A program made the translations under genes and the position numbers. A stretch of 64,000 nucleotides of DNA from Vitis vinifera (lineage: Eukaryota > Streptophyta > Magnoliopsida > Vitales > Vitaceae), in assembly GCF_030704535.1 (NCBI RefSeq), contig NC_081811.1:7234001-7298000 (forward strand), given 5' to 3'. Every line of letters starts with the position of its first letter. Position 1 is the first letter of the stretch. A model generated the notes under the pieces. It saw only the letters and a list, made by a program, of their open reading frames with translations, was not told the DNA's origin and ran no database searches. Positions 22,481-34,030 of this stretch are shown piece after piece.

Positions 22481-23089
22481 TCAAGATGAATTTCAACATT
22501 TAAAATCCATGATAAATAGTTTTTCCTTATATATTAAGAGTAACAAACTCAAGTTTTGTGAGATTTGATATTATTAGCATACATATATATATAACACGTT
22601 CATTTGGTAGAAGGTTTCCATTTCCAAAATAGAAAAAAGAATCCAAAATTATAAAATCCACATTGAATACGATAAACTCAAACTAATTAAGACCCTATGT
22701 ATTTTTAGATCAAATGATAGTTCGAAAACAGTACTTTTCAATGATATAAGTGAGGGTGTAACTTGAGCAAATTAGCCCAAGCCAATTCGACGGTGAGCTA
22801 TCTGATCAAGTTGACAATATAGATGCTACTTTGACCTCAATATGACATTTGATTGAATTATTTTTAAAAGGTTAATTTTGTTTTTTGATTTTTTTTTATT
22901 TGATTAAAACCATTAAATAATCCTAAGGAAATTTTCTTGGAAAAATAATCTTCACTTTTAAAACCTACAGGAATAATTCGAAATAGTGAAAGATATTTGT
23001 GGATGATGGATTAGATTTCAAGTTCTCAAGTGGGATATGGAGATGTTAGATGTAGAGGGATCTTTTCATCGACCAATTAGTTCTTTATT
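22481..23089. other. Intergenic DNA
   Basis: No recognisable feature. Confidence 0.45.
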
Positions 23090-23135
23090 TTCTTCTTATA
23101 CATACTGTGTACCAACACAGCCTTTTCTCAGTTCT

Positions 23136-23276
23136 ATGACCGTTGGGGGGAGGAGCAAAGTTCTGCGGGCTGTTTGTTTCCATAGAAAACAATTTTGGAG
23201 AAATTTTTCACGCGGAAACTTTTCAGGGATAGCCAACGTTGGTGATCATATAAAGCTTGTCCTGAGAAATGTGTAG
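23136..23276 (+). promoter_or_regulatory. Upstream ORF overlapping the start of mTERF gene 5
   Basis: The ATG at 23136 opens a 46-codon frame (MTVGGRSKVLRAV...) whose TAG (23274-23276) lies just after the gene 5 ATG (23269-23271) in another frame. If present in the mRNA, it would reduce translation of the main frame. Confidence 0.35.
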
Positions 23277-24438
23277 TAATTTCCGCCGTGGCAGACTAGG
23301 GTTACTCCCAAGCTGGAGGCGTATTGAGGGAGCGTCAATGACCCAGCTGCATTTTCTTGGGAATATTACTCCATTTGTCATCAGATGTTTTTCATCGTCC
23401 AAACAGCGTTCTTTTACAGTTTCTTACCTCATAAGCTCATGTGGGTTGTCCCCAGAAACGGCCATTTCTACATCCAAGAAGGTACAATTTGAAAACCCTA
23501 AAAACCCAGACTCTGTTCTTGCCCTTCTCAGAAACCATGGATGCACCGATACCCATATCTCCAAAATTGTAGCCAAGCTTCCTCTACTGCTCTTAGCCAA
23601 TCCTGTGAAGACCCTTTTGCCCAAACTCCAGTTTCTTGGTTCTGCAGGCCTCTCCCATGTGGATCTCGCAAAGATTCTCGCTTCAACCCCAAATATTTTG
23701 TGTAGGAGCTTGGAAAAGAATTTAATTCCTACTTATAATCTCTTCAAGGGTGTGGTCATCGGTGACGAAAATGCAGCAAAGGCTCTCGTAAGGCATTGCT
23801 GGATTCCTTGTGAAAATTTGGAGAAGACCATTCCTCCTAATGCCGCGCTTCTGAGAGAAATTGGAGTTCCTATGGCGTATATCTCATTCTTAGCAACCTT
23901 TTTTACTATACTGGCCCAAAAGAGTGATAAGTTCAGCAAAGATGTCAATAAAATTATGGAAATGGGATTTGAACCTCAGAAACTGATCTTCGTGAATGCA
24001 CTCCAGATGTTTTTTCAAATGTCTGAATCAACTTGGAAACAGAAGATGAAGGCCTATAGGAGGTGCGGTCTGTCCGAGGATGAGATTATGTTGGCCTTCA
24101 GAAATCATCCCTTATGTTTCCAATTGTCTGAAAAGAAAATCATGAGCACCGTGGATTATCTTGTGAACATGGGTTGGCAGCCTGCAGCCATTGCCAGGGT
24201 CCCAGTAGCCCTCTTTTTCAATTTGGAAAGGAGGATTGTTCCAAGGTGTTCAGTGGTGAAAGTTCTGTTATTGAAGGGGTTGGTAAAGAAGGATTTGTGT
24301 TTAGGCACTTTTCTGAAGCTCACCGAGAGGGCTTTCATGGATAGGTTCATCATCAAATATGAGAAGGATGTGCCTCAGTTGTTAGATGTATATCATGGAA
24401 AAGTGGGCATTCAGGAGCTTGGCCTTGTAACCGATTGA
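23269..24438 (+). CDS. mTERF-family protein, gene 5 of array (complete)
   Basis: One exon, 389 residues, ending QELGLVTD. The N-terminus (MCSNFRRGRLGLLPSWRRIEG) is Arg-rich and precedes RCFSSSKQ, consistent with an organelle presequence. mTERF repeats include LLLANPVKTLLPKLQFL (Val replaces the Glu of the usual NPEK), LSHVDLAKILASTP and VNMGWQPAAIARVPVAL. It is closest to genes 3 and 4. No frame damage is seen. Function is as for the family: organellar nucleic-acid binding, target unknown. Confidence 0.92.
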   Translation: MCSNFRRGRLGLLPSWRRIEGASMTQLHFLGNITPFVIRCFSSSKQRSFTVSYLISSCGLSPETAISTSKKVQFENPKNPDSVLALLRNHGCTDTHISKIVAKLPLLLLANPVKTLLPKLQFLGSAGLSHVDLAKILASTPNILCRSLEKNLIPTYNLFKGVVIGDENAAKALVRHCWIPCENLEKTIPPNAALLREIGVPMAYISFLATFFTILAQKSDKFSKDVNKIMEMGFEPQKLIFVNALQMFFQMSESTWKQKMKAYRRCGLSEDEIMLAFRNHPLCFQLSEKKIMSTVDYLVNMGWQPAAIARVPVALFFNLERRIVPRCSVVKVLLLKGLVKKDLCLGTFLKLTERAFMDRFIIKYEKDVPQLLDVYHGKVGIQELGLVTD

Positions 24439-26000
24439 AGCAGTAGCAGCATTTGGACTTGGCCATTGCAAGTAACTACAATTCCTTGTCTACTTGAGTG
24501 TTACTCTGATTTCCATCACGTTGGGTTCACTTGATTTTTTGCATATTAGCACCTTAGCTCCAATGGGTGAAACTCTGGGTAGCTTTTCAAGTTCATGAAG
24601 GGTGAAACCCATGTGTGGGAACTGGGAAGGGGGCTTGAAAACAACCCCTATTCCTTGATGGGGATGGTCTTTTAAGGATGAATAAATTATGTATGAATTT
24701 GGCTGCATTTTCTCTGTTACATTATATTCACTGTGTCTGTGTGTGAGTGACATGATGCCTACTGGGGGTTCCAAGGCCTGCAGTAAGGAGCACTCACAAG
24801 GTTCACCCTAAATCCCAGCCTGCAGGATTAAGGAAAGGGCCATGCTTGGAGTAGTGCTGGGGTGCCCTCCAGAGGCCATCTTTGCAGGGTTTGAGTCCTC
24901 TGGCTCCTGGGCCATCCTTAGATTACAATAACCGTGCTGAAGTTCAATTGAGTTTTAACCTGAGTCATATCAAATAGCATACCTTTACAGAAAATAGGTC
25001 CACTTTACTTATCTTCTTCCTCACTCGTTGCTTCCACCTCAGGACTTATCTTAGCCACCTTCATCCACCTCCTTCCGGTACCCTGTCTTTCACTGGTTAC
25101 ATCCCTTATTCGGGTCCCTGGATTATATAATTTTTCCTGCACCCATCAGAGGCATATTTACTGATGAGATTAAAAATTTGTTATCCCTTTAGGAACCAAA
25201 ATAAACTACTATCAACTCATCTAAGAGCTATGAATACGTCTAAACTGAGAGTCACTGTTCATCCAAATCCACCATGGATAATTTCTACTTCAACTCACTT
25301 TAATTCAGTGCTACAAGAAGGAAGTTTTTATTTTTCTACTTTACAAGATTTCCTATAAAAAAAAAAAATCATTTAATTCAGGCCAAATTAATATGTAGGA
25401 ACGAATCAATCATGCAATTTTGAGTTCAATATATTTATATCTATGAATCAAATTCATGAAAATTGATTTGAGCTTTTAGTCTCCTAATCTCATTGGATCA
25501 ATTCATGGTGGGCACTCCATATTAGATTTAGATGTGTTTGTTGGGGACACCCACCATTTTGAATGTCCCCCATCTCATCTCCAACTACAACCACTTTGCA
25601 ATTGGGTCAGCATCCCAATTTGAACCCATCTCATCTCCAACTACATATGCACTTCATGAGCCATTACCTCATCCTCACCTAAAAACCCTTAACTATATCT
25701 ATCAACGAGGTTGAGGCTTTTAATCAACCCCAACTCCAGTCACAACTATTGTGATATCACTGAAGAAGAAGTTTCTAGTCGGTTTTTCTTAATTAGTATG
25801 TATTTTAAAATCGTAAAAGTCTATCAAATTTAAAGAATGTAACATCAGTATTAAACTTCGTCCAATTGACCCAAATCAAATAATATATATATCACCGTTA
25901 GACTCGATTCGTTTGATCTTATAATACCTTGAAACAAAATTAAACATTCACGGGCACGAAAATATCTACTCTTGAGAAATATTTCTACAATTCAACAACT

Positions 26001-27324
26001 TTCATAACATAAGTCTTGAGCTTGACTCTCAAATGGAGGGTGGTGTTGGAATTTATTAGTGGGATGTTGAAACCCTAGAAAAGGGGGTGAAGTTTACTAT
26101 AATGTGAGAAAAATGCAGAGGGTATGAAGCATTAATGAGCAGCTACTTCTCAAGTGAATGAGAGCACAAGACAAATGCTTGGTAAGATAAGATTACTGTA
26201 GAAAGGTAAGGTGGGAAAATGTCTCTAGGACCATATAGAGATCACAAGAAAGCTTTGATTCATTTATTATATATATATCTTTGAATTGTTGAATAAAGTT
26301 AGAAAAAAAAAATGATATTTAATATTTAATATTAAAAAATGTGACCTTAATTAAATCTATTTGTTAAAAAAATTATTAGAAAATAATTTTAAAATTATTT
26401 AACTAAATTTCAAACATGGGAACTATGAGAGTAGTGAAATACCCCCTGAAAGTCAGTAAAAATACGATTTTGCCACTCAATGATCTGAAATGTCAAATTT
26501 TGATTGGTTATTGACGCTCCAACCTTTTGTTCAGCATCGTAGAGGAACATTTGTATTTCCGAATATCACGCAAATAACGTAGGCCAATTTGTAAGTTGGG
26601 ATTGCGAAATGGGGCCCACCATATTTTACTATTTGTTTTCCTTTTATTTCTTCCTCGTTATCCATACCATCATTTTCGCCCTTAAAAAAATAAAAAAAAT
26701 TTAAATGTAAATATAAAAGGTAAGCTGAAGCCACTGATTCACTAGCTTCTATATAAAATAATTACCTTTTTTTTTTTAAAAAAAAAATGACTACTATAAA
26801 AGAATTAGGATATATTTCCTATTTTTTATTTTTTAAAATAGAAAATAATTCTATATAAAATAATTACCTTTAATCTTTAAAAAATTTATTTTTATAGAAA
26901 ATAAAATGTATACCACACTTAAAAATTCTTTTATTTTTCAATAGAAGGTGAAAAAATTGAAGAAAAATGAAATAAAAATGATTCAATTTAAATATTTTTC
27001 ATAGTTTTATTTTCTTTAGTAAGTGTTGGTGTTAATTTCAAATTGAAGGAATTGAATGTTTGTGAGACCATGGAGGGAAGAATCTGAAGATTAATATGGA
27101 ATCTGGGAATGAATTCAATTCAAATAGGAGAAATGCATGGGAACCGTAGGGGAAAATTGCAGCAAAAGGGGAAAAAATTTGAATCCGTTTGAACACAGTA
27201 TACTTTTTGCCTGGTCAGTGGTCACTGGACAGTGAAACAGTAGGCCGACACTGCTGACATAAAGGGACAAAGACAAACAAACAAACATAGAAACAAGTGA
27301 GAAAGTGTAGGTGAGAGAGGGTTT
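26001..27324. other. AT-rich spacer and RhoGDI upstream region
   Basis: No coding potential. The last few hundred bases presumably hold the RhoGDI promoter, but no convincing TATA box could be chosen. A GA-rich tract (about 27425-27455) lies in the presumed 5' UTR. Confidence 0.5.
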
Positions 27325-27456
27325 GTGTTTTTAGATAGAAGCCCCCAACATTCATACTTATGTTTTGCTTGTCCTTGTGGATTGTTTAAGGGTTTTCAAC
27401 CTTTTTGTGGATTGGTGGGCAGTAAGAGGGAGAGGGGGAGAGAGAGGGGGGGAGAT

Positions 27457-29933
27457 ATGGAGAATGGCAAGGTAGCAGAAGAAGCAGGGCCATCCTCTGG
27501 TGGGGGTTCAGGGTGTTCTTCAGCTTCAGCTGGTGGCAAGGGAGAAAAGCAAAGAGAAATGATTCAGAAGACAGATGATGAGGTTGTTGGGAATGATGAT
27601 TGTGATGGCGATGATGATGATGATGATAGAGATGATGGTTTTGTTCCTGGCCCTCTTATTCCCCTCAAAGAACAGCTTGAGAAAGACAAGGTTTTTTCTT
27701 CTGTTTTTTCTTTTCTTCTCAACTTTTCTATTTGAATTTGTTTGGATTTTGGGTCTGGCTTGATCATAAGATTGAATGAATAGATGGGTTTTTGTTTGTT
27801 TTTTTATTCATGGAATCTCGTAAACCCCATTTGACATGTTGGGGTTTCCTTTACGCCTTTGTGCTCTGTTTGGTTGCTGAGAAAAATGGAGGGGAAAGAA
27901 AAGCAAACTAGATTTTTTTTTCTTTATTTTTTTAAGGTGTACTTGGGTTTTATATATATTTCATTTTCAAACTGAATTCTACTTTCCAGGAGGATGAGAG
28001 CTTGAGGAGATGGAAGGAGAAGCTTTTAGGCTGCCTTGAGGAAGATTTTAATGGTTGGTCTTAGGGAACCGCATATTCTCTAGTTCATTTTCCTATCAGA
28101 ATTTCCCAATTTTGGATTCTATTTCATGAAGTTGTTTTCCTTTTTCTTTAGGCCAAATGGATCCTGAAGTCAGATTCCACTCCATAGGATTGGTCTCAGA
28201 GGATCTTGAGGAAATCAATGCTCCCTTGCCTGTTCATGAAAGTCAGAAAAATGATTTTCTCTTTATCCTCAAAGAGGGATCTCATTACCGGCGTAAGCTA
28301 ACATTCACTGTTCTTCACAACATTGTCTCTGGCCTGACCTACTCCAACACGGTATGGAAAGGTGGATTCCAAGGTGAATAATCCCTTTCCCACTGCTTAT
28401 TCTGAGGTCTGCAATATTCATAGCTGATGGATTAATCACAACTGCAATTCTTGATATTGTAATGAATTTGTATTAGTGCCAACTTTGGTTTGTCTAGCGA
28501 GCACCTCACAAGGTAGGACTAATTCATGGCAGTTTCATGGGATGAGTTTCAATGATCAGAAACAAAATAAGCAAAAAATGATTTCAGAGTGACAACGCTC
28601 ACAATAGTAAAAGTTTGGATTGAGTTTGTGCAATTCAAGTAGCAAATTCTAGCCAATTTTTGGCTTGACCCAAGTCTGAATTCGAAACTTCCAAATCAAG
28701 TCTCAAAACTTGATAGATTTGATCTAAGGAAAATGCTCTTTTTAGTGATGATATGCTTCCAAAGGTGAGGCATGGTCAAGTCAGTATGGCACTAAGGGGA
28801 GAAGTGCTGAGCCTCACGAGTAGGTATTGGCTTCCTTCGGTGTCAAATGGGTGTTATAGCATTTTTTCCTTTTCCAGTATCTTATAAAATTTTTATTTTC
28901 TAGAGAGTTGTTTCTCTGAGTTCTTGAATGTTGGAACTTGTCTCTGAATTTTTTGGGAATTATTTTCCCTTTTCTCCCTCCTTTTCCAAGTAGTTGATGA
29001 ATTCCAAACATGATTTAATCGAATACCTATTTTCATCTCACAAGTGGATTCGTTTCTCCATTGTTCATGGTATGATGAAGCTTGTGAGAACTGAGAAGAG
29101 GAAGGTTAGCCTGGTAATTTGCATACTGTTTGATCATGAATAACTGAACTCAATATGCATGATTAATAGCTCCCTCAATATCATTTTCCCTAGACAAATT
29201 ATAATTTATTAAACTTTCTGTTTTGGTTTCAGTTTATGAAAGCAAGGGAATGTTGGGTACATTTGCTCCTCAGCGCGAGCCATATGTGGTTACCTTGGAC
29301 GATGAAACTACTCCTTCTGGGGTGCTTGCAAGGGGAACTTACTCTGCAAAGCTTAAGGTACGTTCAAATGGTGTGCATTTGCAAGCTTAGTCGATAATCA
29401 AGATTCTAACATTTTGAACTGCTCCAAGATTGAAAACAAGAGACAAAAGGCCCAAAATCTCTTGGCTATGTTTGGTTCCTGGAGATTTTGAGGAAAATGC
29501 GAGGAAAAGACAATAAGGGGGAAAAGTAGAAGGAAAGAACAAGTGAAGGAAAATAAAAAATAGATTTAAAGTCGATAAATCATTTTTATATGTTACTTCA
29601 AGCTCATTTCACTTTTTTAACCCTTCTATATTTGACTTAGTGCTCCTTGTATTATCACTTGATGTTTGAAAAATTATGTGATCTCTAAACAAATTTTAAG
29701 GGGGAAAAAAATCTTGTTTAGTTACTAAGTGTGACTCTGTGCTCTTTTTATGGTTACTCGACATTTGAAAATCATTGGTCCTAGAAAATTTTAGGGGAAA
29801 GGAATTCTAATGTTGCGCATATACTGGAATGCTTCATTAACCCATTGTTTCTGTGTGGCAACAGTTCCAAGATGATGATCGAAGATGCCATATGGAACTC
29901 AAGTATTCCTTCCAGATCAAGAAGAGAAGCTAG
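27457..29933 (+). CDS. GDI1: Rho GDP-dissociation inhibitor (five exons)
   Basis: Exons are 27457-27690, 27990-28053, 28152-28373, 29233-29357 and 29865-29933; all introns are GT-AG and phases agree, giving 237 residues. It should bind prenylated ROP/Rac GTPases, hold them GDP-bound and extract them from membranes, limiting polar growth (compare Arabidopsis SCN1). The N-terminal arm (about 1-60) is Gly/Ser-rich, then acidic with six consecutive Asp. The core follows: VPGPLIPLKEQLEKDKEDESLRRWK, MDPEVRF, FILKEGSHYRRKLTF, NIVSGLTYSNTVWK, GTFAPQREPYV, ETTPSGVLARGTYSAK, MELKYSFQIKK. The in-frame ATG at 27457 was chosen because the upstream frame is low-complexity UTR. Length fits plant RhoGDIs. 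Confidence 0.93.
29465..29650. mobile_element. MITE-like insertion in RhoGDI intron 4
   Basis: The stretch from CTATGTTTGGTTCCTGG through GAGGAAAATGCGAGG and AAAATAGATT closely follows 33522-33640, and its ends recall the elements at 2811 and 12067. The right boundary is unclear. Confidence 0.45.
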
Positions 29934-30384
29934 TTGAGGATCTGTTAATTTTTATTTATTTTTTGCCCAGGTTCACAAAAACTGTTGGAACAATGGTGAA
30001 ATTATTGAGTAAACATTGCATTCTAGGCATAACACAAAATGTAGAATCGGGTCTCAGTTACTGTTTCAGGACGTCCAGCTACACCATACCATGAACATTA
30101 GATGTACTTCCTGCCATCATCAATCTTTATTGAAATGTATTTTGAACTATTTGAAGTGGTTCTCAACTTCCTTTTTAACATTGATGCATCGAAATTATCT
30201 TGATTGCTTCCTCAGTTTTCGTTTGTGAGTGCCCATTGAGATTGCTTAGATACTGGTTTTATTACTGCCCTGCCGATGAACATGCAACTTGATTTTGATT
30301 TGCCAACAGAAAGAGGAGAAGAATTTTAGGAATTCTACGAATTTATATTTACCACCACCCCCACCCCCCAGGTGCTGTCCCATG
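29934..30384. other. RhoGDI 3' UTR and flank
   Basis: No further coding sequence. The small open frame at 30016-30228 has no family features. A C-rich run is at 30351-30370. Confidence 0.5.
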
Positions 30385-32538
30385 TATCTTTAGCACATGC
30401 CAGCAAGGAGAACTTCTTACAACTGCGCTCAAATGTTGCCTCAATTAATGCTATTATCTCTAACATCCCCCTTGAGCTAAGCAAGGAGGATGACACCACA
30501 TTTAGCTTGTTCCAAAGCCCATCAAAATGAGTGGAGTGACTTTGTGACAATTTCTCGTCTGGTTGATGGTTAGGACATGTTGAATTGCTGAAGTGTTGGC
30601 GAGCACACTCTCTCTAACAAAATAAAGGGCTAGCACTGTGTTTAGTTCTCGAGTGAAGAACAAGGTTAGCACTTAGAGAAACGATGCTGAAGTCGCCATA
30701 CAACAGAATTGGTGTTCTGGTTTACATGATTCTGAGTTCTTTCAAGAGAGATTCAACCAAGCAACTTTAGCTGCTGCATTTTCCAAGCTTTCTATACTCT
30801 GCCTGCCTCAATGCTTCACCAGTTTCTTAGAACTCCAAAAACACTCGATTTTGCCAAGAAAGATGTAGTGGCCTGACGTGGATTTTGACATCTGGGTTAA
30901 TGGCCCAGTTTGCATCAGAATAGCCATGAAGAAACAAAGCGTCGGACTTTGGGAGATGCAAGCCATAATTGACGGTCCCTCTCAAGTACCCCAATATCCT
31001 TTTGATGGCTTTCCCATGTGTGTCCAAAGGGTTTTACGTAAATTATAGAACTTATTTACCGTAGAGCCCTTGCTATCCTTCTATACAAAATTGCATCTTG
31101 AAAGGGACCATCATTTCTCATAGAAAATTGAACTCCACTAGCCATTGGCGTTGAAATTGCTTTCGTATTTGCCATTTTTTTCTTTGTAGAGCAGATCATT
31201 AATATATTTCCCTTGTGGTGAAAGTAGCAAACCTCCATCTTTAGTATAGCTCACTTCTATTTCCAGGAAGTAGTTTAGGCAACCTTAGTCCTTGAGAGAG
31301 ATTCTTATTCATGTAAGCAATGAGTGTGTTATTTCTGCTAGATCACCCCCAGTCACCAATATGTCATCGACACTAACCGAAACATAGATGCTAATAATAG
31401 CTTTACTAAAATTCATAAATAAAGATTGATAAGCTCTTGATGACTGGAATCGAAGTTGCATTAAAGATAGTCTCAGTCTTTCAAACGAAGCTTGATGGAC
31501 TAGTTTTAACCCATATAGAGCCCTATTTAGTCTGCATACCAACTGCTTCTCTTCATGACGTTTCTTAAACCCAGGTGGAATGCTATTAAGAAAGGCTTTA
31601 TGGAATCCATTTCAAGATAATGCAATTGCCGAAACCACTAGGTTGGTTACTAGTTTGACTAATGGTAACCTCTTGTTTCTAATTTGGCTTCATATCTAGC
31701 TAAAGCACCATTTGAATTCTTTTTAATCTCTCGTGTACCGATTCACATTCCACAATTTTCTTGTCAGAAAGTAATGACATCAAAGTCCAGGTTTTATTCT
31801 TCAATAAAGCATCGGTTCTTGCTTCACAGCAGCTTTCCGGTTTGTATCCTGTAATGCCCACTGATTGTAGTTGGTTTTGTATGCTTCTCTGAAGGTTGAA
31901 TGGATTCACATGGAAAAGTGTTTCCATCAAAGCTGAGATGCCTGGAAATATCCAGTCTTCCAATTGGATCAAAGCAGTTATATCCCTCATTGTATCCAAG
32001 GAAAATACATGGAATGGACCGGAACTGCATTTTGTGTTAATTGTAAGGTCTGGGGAATGGATAATAGGAATGATCAAATATCTTGAACAAGGAATAGTCG
32101 AACTTATTATAAAACAACTTACTCCAAAGCTGAATTTTCCATGAAGGACTGGTGTTAGCGACATGCTGATAAGGTACACTGTTGAGGAGTAAACACCATC
32201 CCAGAATTCTAATGGTAGAGATGCTTGAGCAATAGAGCAAGTAAGGTTGTCTGACTCCATTGATGGTAGGAATTAACTTAGGAGGACAAACAGAGGTTCC
32301 ATCAATGAAACCTTCAAGGCCAAAACCATGAATTGGTACCATGATCTGTTGATGCCATATCATAAAATTTCCATCATCAAGACAAACAGCAACAAATTGA
32401 TTTGCTGGGTTAAGTCTCAGTCCTTCAGGTGTTACCACATGTCTCTTGCAAAAAAACATCTTCTGCACATGCTAGCAAGGAGAACTTCCTACTAACTGCA
32501 CCCCACTATTGCCTCAACCATTGCCATTGTCTCTAACA
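30385..32538 (-). mobile_element. Internally deleted, decayed Copia retrotransposon
   Basis: On the minus strand, a TGTTAGAGA.. LTR-like segment starts at 32538 and a related one at 30465, preceded by an AAGGGGGA polypurine tract. Between them, in order: gag N-terminus (NQFVAVCLDDGNFMIWHQQI, about 32400), a direct jump to integrase C-terminus (AQASLPLEFWDGVY, about 32220), reverse transcriptase pieces (RALYGLK and SVDDILVTGG, 31540-31330) and RNase H (GYLRGTVNYGLHL, GYSDANWA, about 30980-30900). Gag C-terminus, protease and integrase catalytic core are missing, and many stops and frameshifts are present. Confidence 0.8.
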
Positions 32539-32559
32539 CCAACATAAGCAATTATTAAT

Positions 32560-34030
32560 CATTCTTGATCATGGATTACACAGACCTAAAATTCTTGGCT
32601 GCTTTTCTCCCAAAAAAAAAAAAAAAAAACAAAACAAAGAAGAAAAGAAAAGATAAGAAAAGAAAAAGAAAAAAGGAAAAGAAATCCTTGCTTGTATTTA
32701 TTAAGAAAAAGATCTGAGGATACAACCAATCCACTTCTTTTCTCATCCACTATCACTTCTAGCTAGGCATAGTATTTCAAAACTTGCAAAATAAGGAATT
32801 CAACTTTTCATGATTAATGAATGAAGGGTGAACACTTGATAGACTACGATTTTGTTGAAGATACAGTATGAACCTAGTACCAATCTTACTCACAGGCGGA
32901 TTCGTCAACCATGAGTAAATGATTTTGATAAATGAATATTCAAAATTTTTTCCTGCAATTGGGAACTATTCTTGAGAATGCTAAATCTTGGGCATGCTTG
33001 AAGTTTGTCAGAAGTTCAACTTGTTATCCATTACTCCAGTAGATGAAAAATAATGGAGCCATAAGGGCTCATGGATTCCACCTACCAGAAATGCTGACAG
33101 CCAAAAATTGAGTACACAGTATCTGAGACTGAACCCTAGAATCCTCAACCTTTCCCTGCAATGAAGCCATTAAAAATAATGGATTCATAATAAAGAATGA
33201 ACCTTAAGTACATGAATACAAAAAAATTAATCTATAAAAGCAACAAAATAGCTTCATTCTGCAACAGATGGCAGACTAAGGTAAGGTTAGCAGAGAAAGA
33301 TACAGTTAATTGTAATTAGAACTCAACAACTACTTTTGAACAGACCTCTACCTTTTAGTTCAAGAGAAATGCCCCATTTATTGCACACCCACAGACTAGA
33401 TTAAACCGTCAGACAAACAAAAAGCAGTATCTTTTGATTATCAGCAGGAAAAAAAAAATGAAGAAAAAAGAACATATTAGAAGTACTGAAGTACTAATCA
33501 AGAGATGTGGTAAACCTTTAGACCATGTTTAGTTCTTGGAAAATTTGAGGGAAAATGCAAGGGAAAAAAATAAAGAGGAAAAGTAAAAGGAAATAAAAAA
33601 TAGATTACAGTCAAAAAATTATTTTTATATATTACTTCAAACTCATTTTACTTATTTTAAATATTTTATATAAAGATTAAATAATTTAAAAATATATTAG
33701 TTTCTAATTGATTTTAATCATATTTAATTTTTTTCTCGTATTTTTCAATGTAACACTAAATATAAGAAAAACATTTTTCTTAGTATTTTTTTCTTTCCTT
33801 ATACTTTCCAGAAATAACTCAAACTACAGAGTTGGACAATTGAGACAGCTCATAACATTTCCCTAATCATGTCTTCAAGCTCATCACAGCTCAAACCTTT
33901 TTACTCCACTCTTGACATTTCAATTAAGGGTCCACCATTTTCCAAATTTCTAATTTAAGAGCGATTGTGCTAGTAGAATTTAGTATTTAACACAGGATAG
34001 AAACAAGAACAGAAGTTGCTACCTTGTAAT
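32560..34030. other. Spacer between RhoGDI side and PSAT 3' end
   Basis: Contains an A run (32611-32629) with a following purine tract, a MITE-like element (33522-33830), and presumably the PSAT 3' UTR just right of about 33830. No gene was found. Confidence 0.5.
33522..33830. mobile_element. MITE-like element
   Basis: Starts CCATGTTTAGTTCTTGG and runs through GAGGGAAAATGCAAGG and AAAATAGATTACAGTC like the copy in RhoGDI intron 4; the right end is near CTTTCCAGAAATAAC. The repeated family ties together four sites in this window. Confidence 0.45.

Larger units (their letters stand above)
23090..26000 (+). repeat. Segmental duplication unit C (with mTERF gene 5)
   Basis: This unit is collinear with 9165-12066 over leader, gene and about 1.55 kb of 3' flank, with small indels, for example about 50 bp absent near 25517 relative to about 11534-11570. 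The flank carries no gene of its own in either copy. Confidence 0.8.

Noticed and set aside
27325-27456. 44-residue N-terminal extension of RhoGDI
   Set aside because: The upstream in-frame ATG precedes a GA-rich UTR-like tract and the extension has no RhoGDI similarity; 27457 is the better start.
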